Source: Demequina lutea
GTDB taxonomy: Bacteria > Actinomycetota > Actinomycetes > Actinomycetales > Demequinaceae
Assembly: GCA_003246255.1 (NCBI GenBank)
Contig: QKAX01000056.1
Location: 1 to 40,409, forward strand
Length of the DNA stretch: 40,409 nucleotides
Direction of reading: 5' to 3'
Shown here: one piece after another, positions 1 to 10,584 of the stretch
Layout of the letters: each line of letters starts with the position of its first letter
How positions within the stretch are numbered: position 1 is the stretch's first letter
Translations under genes and position numbers: made by a program
The notes under the pieces: generated by a model
The model's input: only the letters and a program-made list of their open reading frames with translations
Database searches by the model: none
Told to the model about the DNA's origin: nothing

Positions 1-13
1 GTAACTCCATAGA

Positions 14-132
14 GTTTCGGCAGTCATAGCGAGAGGGAAACGCCCGGCTCCATTCCGAACCCGGAAGCTAAGCCTCTCAGCGCCGATGGTACTGCACTGG
101 AGATGGTGTGGGAGAGTAGGACGCTGCCGGAC
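14..132 (+). rRNA. rrf: 5S ribosomal RNA
   Basis: The core closely matches actinobacterial 5S rRNA, including the CGCCCGG...CATTCCGAACCCGGAAGCTAAG region and the GCGCCGATGGTACTGC segment. The 5' end (GTTTCGGCAG) pairs with the 3' end (CTGCCGGAC) to close helix I, which sets the ends to within a few bases. It should be the last gene of a 16S-23S-5S operon whose upstream part is outside the window; bases 1-13 are the 23S-5S spacer. It is followed at once by a strong terminator. Confidence 0.95.
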
Positions 133-144
133 AACATTTAGCGA

Positions 145-180
145 GGGGCCGCCCATTTGGGCGGCCCCTACGCGCTTTTT
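145..180 (+). terminator. Intrinsic terminator of the rRNA operon
   Basis: A perfect 10-bp GC-only stem, GGGGCCGCCC (145-154) and GGGCGGCCCC (159-168), has an ATTT loop. It is followed by TACGCGC and a run of five T at 176-180. It lies directly behind the 5S gene. Confidence 0.93.
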
Positions 181-191
181 CTCTATATCTC

Positions 192-221
192 AAGACAGGT
201 ACCCGCGCTGGCACGTATGGT
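192..221 (+). promoter_or_regulatory. Candidate promoter for the repeat/TPR protein
   Basis: A TATGGT -10-like hexamer (216-221) lies 18 bp downstream of AAGACA (192-197), which resembles TTGACA. Transcription would start near 229, just ahead of the ribosome binding site at 232-240. This would let the gene be expressed independently of the rRNA operon. It rests on motif matching only. Confidence 0.4.
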
Positions 222-248
222 GTTGCAGCGACAAGAAGGATGTGAATC

Positions 249-2063
249 GTGGTCGACGACCGACGTGAGGGACGCGCCCCCCGAGATGGCGACGAGCGTG
301 GGTATCGAGGCCCCCGGCGTGATGACCGCGGTGGCTACGGTCGTTCGAATGACCGAAGCTCCAGCTCTCGTGATGGCGGTGAGCGTCGCTCCTATGGCGA
401 TCGTCCCCAACGGGACGGTGGTGAGCGTCGCTCGTATGGTGATCGTGCCCAGCGTGATGGTGAGCGTCGCTCGTATGGTGATCGTCCCCAGCGGGATGGT
501 GGTGAGCGTCGTCCGTATGGTGATCGTCCCCAGCGTGACGGTGGTGAGCGTCGCTCGTACGGCGACCGCGATGGTGGTGAGCGTCGCTCCTATGGCGATC
601 GTCCCCAGCGCGACGGTGGTGAGCGTCGTCCCTATGGCAACCGTGACGGTGGTGAGCGTCGCTCCTATGGCGATCGTCCCCAGCGTGATAGTGGTGAGCG
701 TCGCTCCTATGGCGATCGTCCCCAGCGTGATGGTGAGCGTCGCTCGTATGGTGATCGTCCCCAGCGGGACGGTGGTGAGCGTCGCTCCTATGGCGATCGT
801 CCGCAGCGTGATGGTGAGCGTCGCTCGTATGGTGATCGTCCCCAGCGGGACGGTGGTGAGCGCCGTCCTTATGGCCACCGCGATGGTGGTGAGCGTCGTC
901 CGTATGGCCACCGCGATGGTGGTGAGCGTCGTCCGTATGGGGATCGTCCGCAGCGCGACGGTGGTGAGCGTCGCTCGTACGGTGACCGCGATGGCGGTGA
1001 GCGTCGCTCCTATGGCGATCGTCCCCAGCGCGACGGTGGTGAGCGTCGCTCGTACGGCGACCGTGACGGTGGTGAGCGTCGCTCCTATGGCGATCGTCCC
1101 CAGCGCGACGGTGGTGAGCGTCGTCCCTATGGCAACCGTGACGGTGGTGAGCGTCGTCCCTATGGCAACCGTGACGGTGGTGAGCGTCGCTCGTACGGCG
1201 ACCGCGATGGCGGGCGTCCCAGGTACGACCGCGAGGAGCGCCCCGAGCGTGAAGAGAGGGCTCACACCTCGGCTGCAGCCCGCGGTATGGGGCGTCTTGA
1301 CGCGCCCGAGATCCCAGAAGGTGTCGCGGCTGCAGATCTCGACAAGGAGGCGCGTGGCCGCCTCCGCACCCTGAGCAAGGACAACGCCGAGGATGTGGGG
1401 CGTCACCTGGTGATGGCCGGCCGGCTCATCGATGAGGACCCCGAGCTGGCTTACCGGCACGCCCAGGTCGCGGCCGCGCGAGGCGGACGTGTAGACATTG
1501 TCCGCGAGGCGGCGGCGCTGACGGCTTATGCGACAGGCCGATATGCGGAGGCTTTGCGTGAGTTCCGCACCGTGACCCGTCTGAACGGTTCGCACGAGCA
1601 CCTTGCGCTCGTTGCCGACTGCGAGCGCGGCCTCGGCAGGCCCGAGCGAGCCCTCGAGCTCGCGTCCTCGCCGGAGGCGGAGAGGCTCTCCGCGTCGTCG
1701 CAGGTAGAGCTACAGATGGTCGTGGCCGGAGCGCGCTCTGACCTCGGTCAGTTCGAGGCCGCTCTGCTGGGCCTTGAGCGACTCAAGCCCGCCGACGCCG
1801 ATCAGGCTCAGCGTATTGCTGAGGCGCTGCAGGCGGTGCGCGTTCGCGCAGGCCTTGAGGAGGCGCCGGCCGACGAGGACGAGGACGCGGATGTCGACGA
1901 CGAGTTCGTCGTGGTCTTCGACCTTGAGGACGAGGATGACGAAGCCTCGGACCACGACGACGTTGACGATGAATCAGAGGAGGCGGACGACGATGAGTCC
2001 GACGACTTCGATGACGATGATGATGACGACGACGATGATGTAGACGACGCGGAGGACAAGTAG
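249..2063 (+). CDS. Low-complexity R/G/Y-repeat protein with TPR-like middle and poly-acidic tail
   Basis: 604 aa from GTG 249, with an AAGAAGGA ribosome binding site 8 bp upstream. Three parts are visible. Residues 1-41 are basic and R/G/D-rich. Residues 42-319 are 22 tandem units of the type [14 protein letters not shown]. Residues about 345-530 form an alpha-helical, TPR-like region (for example [20 protein letters not shown], a classic TPR helix pair). Residues about 535-604 are almost pure Asp/Glu, ending in a run of ten D before V-D-D. No signal peptide or membrane segment is seen. Its place just ahead of the HAD phosphatase and tlyA matches the TPR protein Rv1691 of M. tuberculosis, but the repeat domain is additional. 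RGG/RGY-like disorder next to an acidic tail suggests an RNA- or ribosome-associated protein; this is inference. The function is not known to me. Confidence 0.88.
   Translation: MVDDRREGRAPRDGDERGYRGPRRDDRGGYGRSNDRSSSSRDGGERRSYGDRPQRDGGERRSYGDRAQRDGERRSYGDRPQRDGGERRPYGDRPQRDGGERRSYGDRDGGERRSYGDRPQRDGGERRPYGNRDGGERRSYGDRPQRDSGERRSYGDRPQRDGERRSYGDRPQRDGGERRSYGDRPQRDGERRSYGDRPQRDGGERRPYGHRDGGERRPYGHRDGGERRPYGDRPQRDGGERRSYGDRDGGERRSYGDRPQRDGGERRSYGDRDGGERRSYGDRPQRDGGERRPYGNRDGGERRPYGNRDGGERRSYGDRDGGRPRYDREERPEREERAHTSAAARGMGRLDAPEIPEGVAAADLDKEARGRLRTLSKDNAEDVGRHLVMAGRLIDEDPELAYRHAQVAAARGGRVDIVREAAALTAYATGRYAEALREFRTVTRLNGSHEHLALVADCERGLGRPERALELASSPEAERLSASSQVELQMVVAGARSDLGQFEAALLGLERLKPADADQAQRIAEALQAVRVRAGLEEAPADEDEDADVDDEFVVVFDLEDEDDEASDHDDVDDESEEADDDESDDFDDDDDDDDDDVDDAEDK
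372..1205 (+). repeat. 22 in-frame coding tandem repeats (33/39/42 bp units)
   Basis: Counted directly from the translation: 10 units of 14 aa (DGGERR[S/P]YGDRPQR type), 3 of 13 aa (one Gly missing) and 9 of 11 aa (lacking PQR or AQR, with YGDR, YGNR or YGHR ends). Total 278 residues, 834 bp. All unit lengths are multiples of three, so copy-number change keeps the frame. Variation is mostly S/P after ERR and D/N/H before R, consistent with duplication of mixed long and short units. Confidence 0.95.
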
Positions 2064-2065
2064 GG

Positions 2066-3076
2066 ATGACGGAATCGTCGCTCAAGGGATCTGACAGGCC
2101 GTTGCAGGAGGCGTTCGACGCCGCCCTCGTGGACCTGGATGGAGTTGCCTATCGAGGTCCGAATGCGATCCCGACGGCACCGGCTGCGCTGCAGGCTGCG
2201 CGAGACGCAGGCATGGGCATCGTCTTTGTCACCAACAACGCGAGTCGCGAGCCCGAGGAAGTTGCCGGGCACCTCAGCGACCTCGGCATCCCGACAGCGT
2301 CCGATGAGGTACTCACCGCCGCCCAGGCGGTTGCGCGCCTCATGGCGGGAGATATGGACCCAGGCGCGACGGTGCTGGCAGTGGGCGGCAAGGGACTGCG
2401 GACGGCGCTGCGCGAGCTTGGCTTCACGCTTGTCGACTCGGCGAAGGACGCTCCAGACGCGGTGGCCCAGGGGTTCACCCCCGAGATCTCATGGCGCGAG
2501 TTGGCAGAGGCCGCCTATGCAGTGCAGGGTGGCGCCCGGTTCTTCGCGTCCAACCTGGACCTCACGTTGCCCAATGAGCGCGGTATCGCGCCTGGTAATG
2601 GTTCGCTTGTGGGAACTGTGATCAACGCGACAGGCGTGCAGCCAACGAGTGCGGGAAAGCCTGAACCGACGATGTTCCACCTCGCGGCCGCCAAGCTCGG
2701 CTCGGTGCGCCCCCTGGCTATTGGCGACCGTCTCGACACCGACCTCAAGGGCGCGCGTGCAGCCGGCATGCCCGGGCTCTTGGTGCTCACAGGAGTCTCT
2801 TCGGAGGCGGACACGATCCTCGCTCGTCGCGACGAGCGTCCGGCGTTTATCGGCGCCGATCTGCGCTCGCTCGCCGAGACCCACCCGACGCCGCGCCTCC
2901 AGGACTCGACCTGGTACGTGGGCGAGGCGTCGGCATTGGTCGAGGGGCGTCGGCTGGTTGTCGAGGGCGAAGGCATCAACGCGTTGCGAGCCGCCAGCGC
3001 CGCAGCGTGGGCCGCCGCCGACAAGGGCGTGACCATCGACGCTGGAAGCATTCCCCACTTCGGGGTAGCCTCGTGA
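2066..3076 (+). CDS. HAD-IIA family sugar-phosphate phosphatase (NagD/Rv1692-like)
   Basis: 336 aa. HAD motif I is VDLDGV with nucleophile D23 and acid D25; motif II is FVTNN (T56). The C-terminal Mg-binding motif GDRLDTD includes D221 and D226, followed by KGARAAGMPGLLVLTGV, typical of class IIA. A C-terminal extension after about residue 260 resembles actinobacterial members such as Rv1692, reported as a glycerol-3-phosphate phosphatase; substrate transfer to this protein is inference. The start lies 2 bp after the stop of the repeat protein, and only 1 bp separates its stop from the next start, so it is translationally linked in the operon. Confidence 0.9.
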   Translation: MTESSLKGSDRPLQEAFDAALVDLDGVAYRGPNAIPTAPAALQAARDAGMGIVFVTNNASREPEEVAGHLSDLGIPTASDEVLTAAQAVARLMAGDMDPGATVLAVGGKGLRTALRELGFTLVDSAKDAPDAVAQGFTPEISWRELAEAAYAVQGGARFFASNLDLTLPNERGIAPGNGSLVGTVINATGVQPTSAGKPEPTMFHLAAAKLGSVRPLAIGDRLDTDLKGARAAGMPGLLVLTGVSSEADTILARRDERPAFIGADLRSLAETHPTPRLQDSTWYVGEASALVEGRRLVVEGEGINALRAASAAAWAAADKGVTIDAGSIPHFGVAS

Positions 3077-3077
3077 C

Positions 3078-3248
3078 ATGAGCCAGTTCGAAGAGACCCG
3101 CAAGCCGCTGGGCGAGGTGCACTACCCGCCGGAGGTCGAGAAGGCACTCGAGGCCGTCTCCGAGGTTCCCGAGGACCTCGAGGAGCAGGCCGAGTTCTTC
3201 GACAAGATCCAGCACTCCCTGTCCTCGCGCCTGCGCGAGGAGTCCTAG
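3078..3248 (+). CDS. Small conserved-position acidic protein (56 aa, Rv1693-like position)
   Basis: ATG 3078 begins 1 bp after the upstream stop; TAG at 3246-3248. The 56-aa product starts MSQFEETRKPLGEVHYPP and ends SLSSRLREES. It is Glu-rich, predicted helical, with no membrane segment or cysteine. M. tuberculosis has a short conserved gene (Rv1693) at the same place between the HAD phosphatase and tlyA, which supports its reality. The function is unknown. It is too short for many gene callers and easily missed. Confidence 0.8.
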   Translation: MSQFEETRKPLGEVHYPPEVEKALEAVSEVPEDLEEQAEFFDKIQHSLSSRLREES

Positions 3249-3260
3249 CCAGCCGCGTCG

Positions 3261-4082
3261 ATGCGGCTTGACCGCACGGTCGCCGCGCGGGGCCTTGCAC
3301 GTTCGCGTTCGCATGCCCAAGAACTGATTGCCGCGGGAGTCATCGCGGTCAACGGCGCGGTGGAGTCCAAGCCCAGCCGGGACGTTTCCGACGCCGACCA
3401 CGTCGCGCTCGTGGGCGACGTCGACCACTACGTCTCTCGTGCGGCGCACAAACTAGTGGGCGCGTTGAGTGAGCTGTCGCCCCTGGGTCTCGCGGTCGAG
3501 GGCCGACGTGCGTACGACGCCGGCGCCTCGACCGGGGGTTTCACCCAAGTGCTGCTTGAGGCAGGGGCGTCGCACGTGACCTCTGTGGATGTGGGCCACG
3601 GGCAACTCGCGCCGATGCTCGCGGACGATCCGCGCGTCACAGCTATCGAGGGCTTCAACGTGCGCGACTTCACCTCCGAGTCTCCAGGCGCTGGCGCTGA
3701 CATCGTGGTGGGAGATCTGTCCTTCATCTCGCTCACGCTGGTCATCGAGCCCCTCGCGTCCGCAGCGGCAGAGGGTGCGGACCTGCTGCTGCTCATCAAG
3801 CCTCAGTTCGAACTGAGCCGCTCCGCGCTGGACAAGCACGGGGTGGTCACCAAGGCGTCGGACAGGCGCCGCGCCATCCGGGCCGTATGCGACAAGGCGC
3901 TGGAAGCCGGCCTTGAGGTCGTCGTCCTCAGGACAAGTGTTTTGCCCGGTCCCACAGGCAATGTCGAATTCTTCATGTGGGCGCGCAAGCCGTGGCAGGC
4001 TAGGGGAGCGACCGCCGCTCGGGCCCTCACGCCTGAGCAACTGCGGGCCGCGATTGATGACGTCGTAGAAGGAAGGCCATGA
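3261..4082 (+). CDS. tlyA: TlyA-family rRNA 2'-O-methyltransferase
   Basis: 273 aa. An N-terminal S4 RNA-binding domain (residues 1-55) is followed by an FtsJ/RrmJ-type Rossmann methyltransferase. The SAM motif is DAGASTGGF (86-94). The K-D-K-E catalytic tetrad is visible at K64, D152 (GDLSF), K180 (LIKPQFE) and E236 (VEFFMW). Family members methylate C1409 of 16S and C1920 of 23S rRNA, and their loss gives capreomycin resistance in mycobacteria. The interdomain linker reads DHYVSR, where the mycobacterial protein has an RAWV motif. The stop overlaps nadK by ATGA. Confidence 0.93.
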   Translation: MRLDRTVAARGLARSRSHAQELIAAGVIAVNGAVESKPSRDVSDADHVALVGDVDHYVSRAAHKLVGALSELSPLGLAVEGRRAYDAGASTGGFTQVLLEAGASHVTSVDVGHGQLAPMLADDPRVTAIEGFNVRDFTSESPGAGADIVVGDLSFISLTLVIEPLASAAAEGADLLLLIKPQFELSRSALDKHGVVTKASDRRRAIRAVCDKALEAGLEVVVLRTSVLPGPTGNVEFFMWARKPWQARGATAARALTPEQLRAAIDDVVEGRP

Positions 4083-4924
4083 CCCGCCGCATTCTGATCG
4101 TTGCCAACCCCTTTAGGCCCGAGACGCTGGCCGCCGCTGAGGTGGCCCGTGCGGAGCTCGCCGAACGGGGTATCGACGCGTGCACTGAATGCGAGGGCGG
4201 GACCATTGAGGCCGTCATCGTGTTGGGCGGCGATGGCACGATGCTGCGCGCTGCACGCGTCGCCCGCGCCACGGGAGCGCCGTTGCTTGGCGTCAACATG
4301 GGACACGTGGGATTTCTTGCCGAGCTCGAGCGCGACGACGTGGCACATGCAGTCGATCGTCTCGCCTCAGGCAACTTTTGGGTCGAGGAGCGCCGCACCG
4401 TCGAGGTGGAAGTCCACCAGCCGGACGGATCAGTTCAGCATGGCTGGGCCATGAACGAGGCCACAGTTGAGCGCTCCGAGCTGCTACGTAGCCTCGACGT
4501 GGCGATTGGCGTTGACGCCCGCCCCCTGACAAGTTTTGGATGCGACGGCGTGGTGATCTCGACACCCACCGGCTCCACAGCACATGCCTTCTCGGGAGGC
4601 GGCCCAGTGGTCTGGCCGAATGTTGACGCGCTTGTGATGGTGCCGCTCGCCGCACACGCGTTGTTCGCCCGCCCGCTCGTGGTGGCACCTAGTTCGTTCT
4701 TCGCTATCGAGGTGCTGGAGTACTCGCAAGCGGAGGGTCTTGTGGTGCTCGATGGCTCCGAGTCTCTGCCGGTGCAGCGCGGTGGCCGAGTCATTGTGCG
4801 GCTGGGCGAGGCCTCGGTCAAGTTGGCCCGCACGTCCGACGCCCCCTTCACGGAGCGCTTGGTGCGCAAGTTTGGCCTCCCGATCGACGGATGGCGTGGC
4901 GCGGCCCACGACAACGGGGAGTAG
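4079..4924 (+). CDS. nadK: NAD kinase
   Basis: 281 aa; phosphorylates NAD to NADP using ATP or polyphosphate. The signature GGDGT is at residues 50-54 (LGGDGTMLRAA), followed by GVNMGHVGFLAE, the conserved NE pair (AMNEATVERS) and the glycine-rich PTGSTAHAFSGGGP motif of the NAD site. The length is normal for actinobacterial NadK. It starts at the ATG overlapping the tlyA stop (ATGA) and is followed by recN after 2 bp. Confidence 0.96.
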   Translation: MTRRILIVANPFRPETLAAAEVARAELAERGIDACTECEGGTIEAVIVLGGDGTMLRAARVARATGAPLLGVNMGHVGFLAELERDDVAHAVDRLASGNFWVEERRTVEVEVHQPDGSVQHGWAMNEATVERSELLRSLDVAIGVDARPLTSFGCDGVVISTPTGSTAHAFSGGGPVVWPNVDALVMVPLAAHALFARPLVVAPSSFFAIEVLEYSQAEGLVVLDGSESLPVQRGGRVIVRLGEASVKLARTSDAPFTERLVRKFGLPIDGWRGAAHDNGE

Positions 4925-4926
4925 CA

Positions 4927-6612
4927 GTGCTGCACGAGCTCTCCATCTCCGCGCTGGGCGTCATCGAGCGTGCGCGCATCGAGTTTGCCCCAGGGTTCAC
5001 GGTGGTGACAGGTGAGACCGGCGCTGGCAAGACCATGGTGCTCACAGGGTTGCACCTGATCCTCGGCGGCAAGGCCACGCCCGACGCCGTGCGGCTTGGT
5101 GCTTCCGAGGCGACGGCGGAGGCAGTGCTTGACGTCCCAGAGGGCTCCGAGGCGCGTGAACGAGCACTGGATGCAGGGGCTTCCCTGGACGACGACGGTA
5201 CAGTCACCGTGCTCCGCATCGTGGGGGCGAGCACGCGGTCACGGGCGGTACTCGGTGGCCGTACCGTGCCCCAGGCCCTGCTCGGCGACGTGGGTGGCGA
5301 GCTCGTGACGGTGCACGGACAGTCGGATCAGGTGCGACTCAGGACGGCAGCGAAGCAGCGCGAGACCCTTGACGAGTATGCGGGGGAGCAGCACGCGCGG
5401 CTGCTCATCGCGTACCGGGAGGCGTGGTCCGCGTGGCGCACGGCCGCCGAGAGGCTCCACACGCTCGAGGCGTCCGAACAGTCGGAGCGACTCCGGCTGG
5501 ACAAGGCCCGTGACGATCTCTCGGCCCTCGAGGCGGCGGACATCCACGATGGCGAACGCGAGGAGCTTGCAGCGCAGGCACGCGTCCTCGAGCACGCAGA
5601 GGACCTTCGCGCGGCCGCGATGACGGCGCACGAGGCCCTCGCGGGTGAGGACGGCGCTAGCGCGAGCGTCGCGCTGGACGCCGCCAAGCGTGCCCTTGAG
5701 GATGCCGGCGCTCACGATCCGACGCTCGCGGCGCTTGCCACGCGTGTGGCGGACTACCTGTATGGGGCCGCCGACGCCGCCCAAGAACTCGCGTCGTACC
5801 TCGACGCCCTCGAGGCGGACCCCGCGCGCCTCGACGCCGTGCACGCGCGACTGTCAAGCATCGCGACCCTCGAACGCCGTTTTGGCACCGATGCAGCGGG
5901 CCTCCTCGCTCTGCGCGCGCAACTCGACCAAGAGCTTGCGCTGGGTGGCGATTGGGACGAGCACGTGGCGGCGGCTCGCGCGGCCGAACAGCGGGCCCGA
6001 GACGTGCGGGACACCGCGGCATCGGCGCTCTCACGGAGCCGCGTCGCGGCCGCGCAGAGCCTTGCCGAGCGGGTTGGGGCCGAGCTGGCGATGCTGGCAA
6101 TGTCCGGGGCGACTGTGGATATCCGAGTCGAACCGCGAGAACCGGGACCGCACGGTGCTGACGAGGTCGCCCTCCTGCTGGCCGCGCATCCAGGTGCCCC
6201 AGCGCGGCCCATCGCCGACGCCGCGTCCGGCGGTGAGCTCTCTCGCATCATGCTCGCGCTTGAGGTGTCGCTCGCGGCGAACGGGGGTGCGTCGCGCACC
6301 TTCGTGTTTGACGAAGTGGATGCCGGGGTGGGAGGCAAGGCCGCCCAGGCCGTGGGTCAGCGGCTTGCTGTGCTCGCTCAGTCCCACCAAGTGATTGTGG
6401 TGACGCATCTTGCGCAGGTAGCCGCATGGGCGGACCGCCACGTGGTGGTGCACAAGGCTTCCGATGGTGCCGTCACGGTGTCCCAGGTGGCGGCGGTGGA
6501 AGGCGACGACAAGATCAGGGAGATTGCGCGTCTGCTCTCCGGCGAGGAGGACTCGCAGATGGCACGCGCCCACGCGCTTGAGCTCCTCGATGCCGCTCGC
6601 GTGACACCATGA
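4927..6612 (+). CDS. recN: DNA repair protein RecN
   Basis: 561 aa from GTG 4927, which follows GGGGAG at 4916-4921 by 5 bp and gives the usual N-terminus (LHELSISALGVIERA). An in-frame ATG at 4891 would add residues inside nadK and is not preferred. This SMC-like ATPase has Walker A GETGAGKT (29-36), a long Ala/Glu/Arg-rich coiled-coil middle (about 150-360), then signature SGGELSRIMLAL and Walker B/D-loop FVFDEVDAGVGG, with the VTHLAQVAAWAD H-loop. It acts in double-strand break repair. Confidence 0.95.
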   Translation: MLHELSISALGVIERARIEFAPGFTVVTGETGAGKTMVLTGLHLILGGKATPDAVRLGASEATAEAVLDVPEGSEARERALDAGASLDDDGTVTVLRIVGASTRSRAVLGGRTVPQALLGDVGGELVTVHGQSDQVRLRTAAKQRETLDEYAGEQHARLLIAYREAWSAWRTAAERLHTLEASEQSERLRLDKARDDLSALEAADIHDGEREELAAQARVLEHAEDLRAAAMTAHEALAGEDGASASVALDAAKRALEDAGAHDPTLAALATRVADYLYGAADAAQELASYLDALEADPARLDAVHARLSSIATLERRFGTDAAGLLALRAQLDQELALGGDWDEHVAAARAAEQRARDVRDTAASALSRSRVAAAQSLAERVGAELAMLAMSGATVDIRVEPREPGPHGADEVALLLAAHPGAPARPIADAASGGELSRIMLALEVSLAANGGASRTFVFDEVDAGVGGKAAQAVGQRLAVLAQSHQVIVVTHLAQVAAWADRHVVVHKASDGAVTVSQVAAVEGDDKIREIARLLSGEEDSQMARAHALELLDAARVTP

Positions 6613-6616
6613 CCCC

Positions 6617-7744
6617 ATGAGCAGGTCACGGTCACAGGACTCTCGGAGGATCTCGGGCACGGCGCGAGTGGGCGCCGACCCGCGCGCCCTTGCACGCACA
6701 CTACGCAAAGGGCAGATCGCGGTGATCGATAGGGTCGATCTCGACGCCGTCTCAGCTGAGGCGCTGGCGGCACGGGAGCCTGCTGCCGTGGTCAACGCGA
6801 GCCCCACCCTCTCCGGACGCTTCGAGGCGAGGGGCGCAGAGAGGCTCGTATCGCGCGGAGTTGAATTGTTTGAGACGGACGATCGACGCGCGATCGCCAT
6901 CGCGGACGGCTCACACCTCTCCATTGCGCGCGACGAGGATGGCGACGGCGCGACCCTGACAGTCAACGACGATCAGATTCCGCTGCGCCGCCTCACCGAG
7001 GCCTCGGTACGAACCTTGCTCGACCGCGCGCACGAGGGCGCCGCGCTGAGGCTCCCCGAGCTCACAGCGGGTGCGTTGGACCTGGTGCATAGGGATGGCC
7101 CCGCGCTGGTTGACGGCGGCGCGGTGCGTGGAGTGGACCTGGACCTCACCGGCAAGGACGTGCTGGTGGTGACAGCCGCCGCAGGCTTTGAGCGAGAACT
7201 TCGCGCGTTGCGCATCGCCGTGCGTGAGATGAAGATGGCGGTGATTGCCACGGGAGACGCGGCGGACGCCGTGGCACGGCATCACCACATCAACCTGATC
7301 GTGGGTCCGTTCGATGGGGTCGAGGACGAGGTCCTTGCGCGCGCCGATCGCGTCGTGGTGCACGGCGAGTCCCATGCGGTCGCCGCCACGCGGCTTGGCG
7401 CGCTAGGGGTGCGATATGTGTCGAGCGAGTCGCGGCTGGACTCCGCAGACCTCGCAGTCGCCATCGCCGCGTCGTCGGGAGCGCGCACCATCGCAACGGT
7501 GGGTCTCGAGACGAGCCTGGGAGACCTGATCGACTCGCCGCGCGGGGCGTCGGCGTTGCTCGCCCGCGTTGCGGCAGGCCCCGCGTGGATCGATGGACGA
7601 CTGCTGGCACGGTTGTATCGCCCTCGATGGAGCCGTGCGCAGGGATGGATCCTCGCCGCAGTCGCCGTTGTGGCGGTCGGTGCGGCACTCGCACTGCATC
7701 CTGCGGTGCGCGAGGGCGTGCGGTGGCTGCTGGAGCAGTCATGA
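6617..7744 (+). CDS. steA: SteA-like cytokinetic protein (thiamine-pyrophosphokinase-like fold)
   Basis: 375 aa, with one C-terminal membrane helix (about residues 343-362, GWILAAVAVVAVGAALAL), so the bulk faces the cytosol. The N-terminus (ARVGADPRALARTLRKGQIAVIDRVDLD) and the central block KDVLVVTAAAGFERELRALR match the Rv1697/SteA family. In Corynebacterium glutamicum SteA acts with membrane protein SteB in cell separation by controlling peptidoglycan hydrolysis. The stop overlaps the steB start (ATGA), as expected for partners. Confidence 0.88.
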   Translation: MSRSRSQDSRRISGTARVGADPRALARTLRKGQIAVIDRVDLDAVSAEALAAREPAAVVNASPTLSGRFEARGAERLVSRGVELFETDDRRAIAIADGSHLSIARDEDGDGATLTVNDDQIPLRRLTEASVRTLLDRAHEGAALRLPELTAGALDLVHRDGPALVDGGAVRGVDLDLTGKDVLVVTAAAGFERELRALRIAVREMKMAVIATGDAADAVARHHHINLIVGPFDGVEDEVLARADRVVVHGESHAVAATRLGALGVRYVSSESRLDSADLAVAIAASSGARTIATVGLETSLGDLIDSPRGASALLARVAAGPAWIDGRLLARLYRPRWSRAQGWILAAVAVVAVGAALALHPAVREGVRWLLEQS

Positions 7745-8706
7745 CGTCGGGCCGGATTGCCGCGGGCGCGCTGATGGTGATTGCCCTGGCAGTCGGTGCG
7801 ATCGTGGGTCTCGCGTCGCCGCGCCAACTCTCGCTTGGCACCTCCACTGCTCAGGATGCCGACGCCTCCGACGTGCCCCGGGCCGATGCGCGGGATGACT
7901 GGCTCGCCGCCCTCGCGCCAGCTGCCGTGCAGGGCCGGCTCGACGGGGTCAGGGTCGCCGTGCTGGTCGCCGATGGCGCCTCGCCTGACGCGGTCGGCCA
8001 GGTCGAGACCGCGCTAGATGCTGCGGGTGCGACGGAGGCCGTGCGAGTCGCGCTGAGCGGCGACTGGTGGGATCCCGATCTGACGACGTTCAGATCCGAG
8101 CTCGCGGATCAGCTCGGCCCGTCTGTGGAGGGGGCAGGTGGAGCGGCCCCTGCCGTCTTGCTGCAGCACGCTATCGTGCAGGCGCTGATGGCAGGTGCGA
8201 CGCCGGACCCTGCGGCGGGTGCTCCCGCAGCGCCCCAGCAAGGAGCAGAGGAGGCGGTGACGGACCTCACCGGCGCTGACGGGCAGTCCCGCGCCGCGGT
8301 GTTGCTCGACGCGCTGACGCGCTCAGGGATGCTGGCAGTGGAGGGCGGAGTCTCGGTCGGAGCCGACGCAGCGCCCGGGGCAGCTGTAGACGCCGTCATC
8401 ATCGTGGCGGGTAGCGGTCCCGAAGGCGGCGGCGTCCTGATCGAGCAGGCCGCCGAGGTCTGGGAGTTGTATGTGCCGGCCTCGCTCGTGGTGGTCGCAG
8501 CGGACGCCTCGGCCTCTGAGATGCCGTCGCTGGCGGCCGAGGCGACCGGGGCCGCCCTCAGCGCAGCACCGGGGCGTGAACCCAGTGTGCTTGTCACATC
8601 GGTTCCGTCGATCGCGACAGCGCAGATTGTGCTTTCGCTGCGCGAGCAGCTCGATGGGGGCCACGGTTCATACGGCGCCCTTAAGGGATTCGACGCGTTG
8701 CCGTAG
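7741..8706 (+). CDS. steB: SteB-like membrane-anchored protein (Rv1698/MctB family)
   Basis: 321 aa from ATG 7741, which overlaps the steA stop. An N-terminal uncleaved-looking membrane helix (residues 5-25, IAAGALMVIALAVGAIVGLA) is followed by an extracytoplasmic Ala/Gly-rich domain. A low-complexity stretch PDPAAGAPAAPQQGAEE lies near the middle. The family was described in mycobacteria as an outer-membrane/copper-related protein (MctB) and in corynebacteria as SteB, the partner of SteA. The gene pair argues for the SteB role here; divergence is large. Confidence 0.82.
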   Translation: MTSGRIAAGALMVIALAVGAIVGLASPRQLSLGTSTAQDADASDVPRADARDDWLAALAPAAVQGRLDGVRVAVLVADGASPDAVGQVETALDAAGATEAVRVALSGDWWDPDLTTFRSELADQLGPSVEGAGGAAPAVLLQHAIVQALMAGATPDPAAGAPAAPQQGAEEAVTDLTGADGQSRAAVLLDALTRSGMLAVEGGVSVGADAAPGAAVDAVIIVAGSGPEGGGVLIEQAAEVWELYVPASLVVVAADASASEMPSLAAEATGAALSAAPGREPSVLVTSVPSIATAQIVLSLREQLDGGHGSYGALKGFDALP

Positions 8707-8732
8707 GCGCGAACCCTCCGCCCATGACACGC

Positions 8733-8762
8733 CGACGCGACACGCCGCGTTGTGGTGCGTCG
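8733..8762 (+). terminator. Hairpin after steB, possible terminator
   Basis: CGACGC (8733-8738) pairs with GCGTCG (8757-8762), and inner bases extend the stem with a small internal loop. A 9-bp direct repeat GACACGCCG (8726-8734 and 8739-8747) overlaps it. There is no T-run, so it would be an incomplete intrinsic terminator at best. Confidence 0.4.
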
Positions 8763-8776
8763 GGCACGACGTGTAG

Positions 8777-10564
<1,788 letters not shown>

Positions 10565-10584
10565 GAACGGGACTGGGGGAGCGC

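Noticed and set aside
372-1205. Possible CRISPR array
   Set aside because: Units are contiguous coding repeats with no unique spacers.
157-1374. 405-aa forward frame rich in [11 protein letters not shown] repeats
   Set aside because: An alternative frame of the same repeat array. The frame from 249 has a Shine-Dalgarno, continues into the TPR and acidic parts, and joins the next gene.
183-1601. 472-aa reverse-strand open frame with Thr/Leu/Ile-rich repeats
   Set aside because: It is the antisense of the tandem-repeat gene; repeats in multiples of three keep it open. It has no ribosome binding site and no recognisable domain.
1808-2272. Reverse Ser-rich frame opposite the acidic tail
   Set aside because: Antisense of Asp/Glu codons (GAC/GAT read as TCG/ATC-type Ser codons); no start context.
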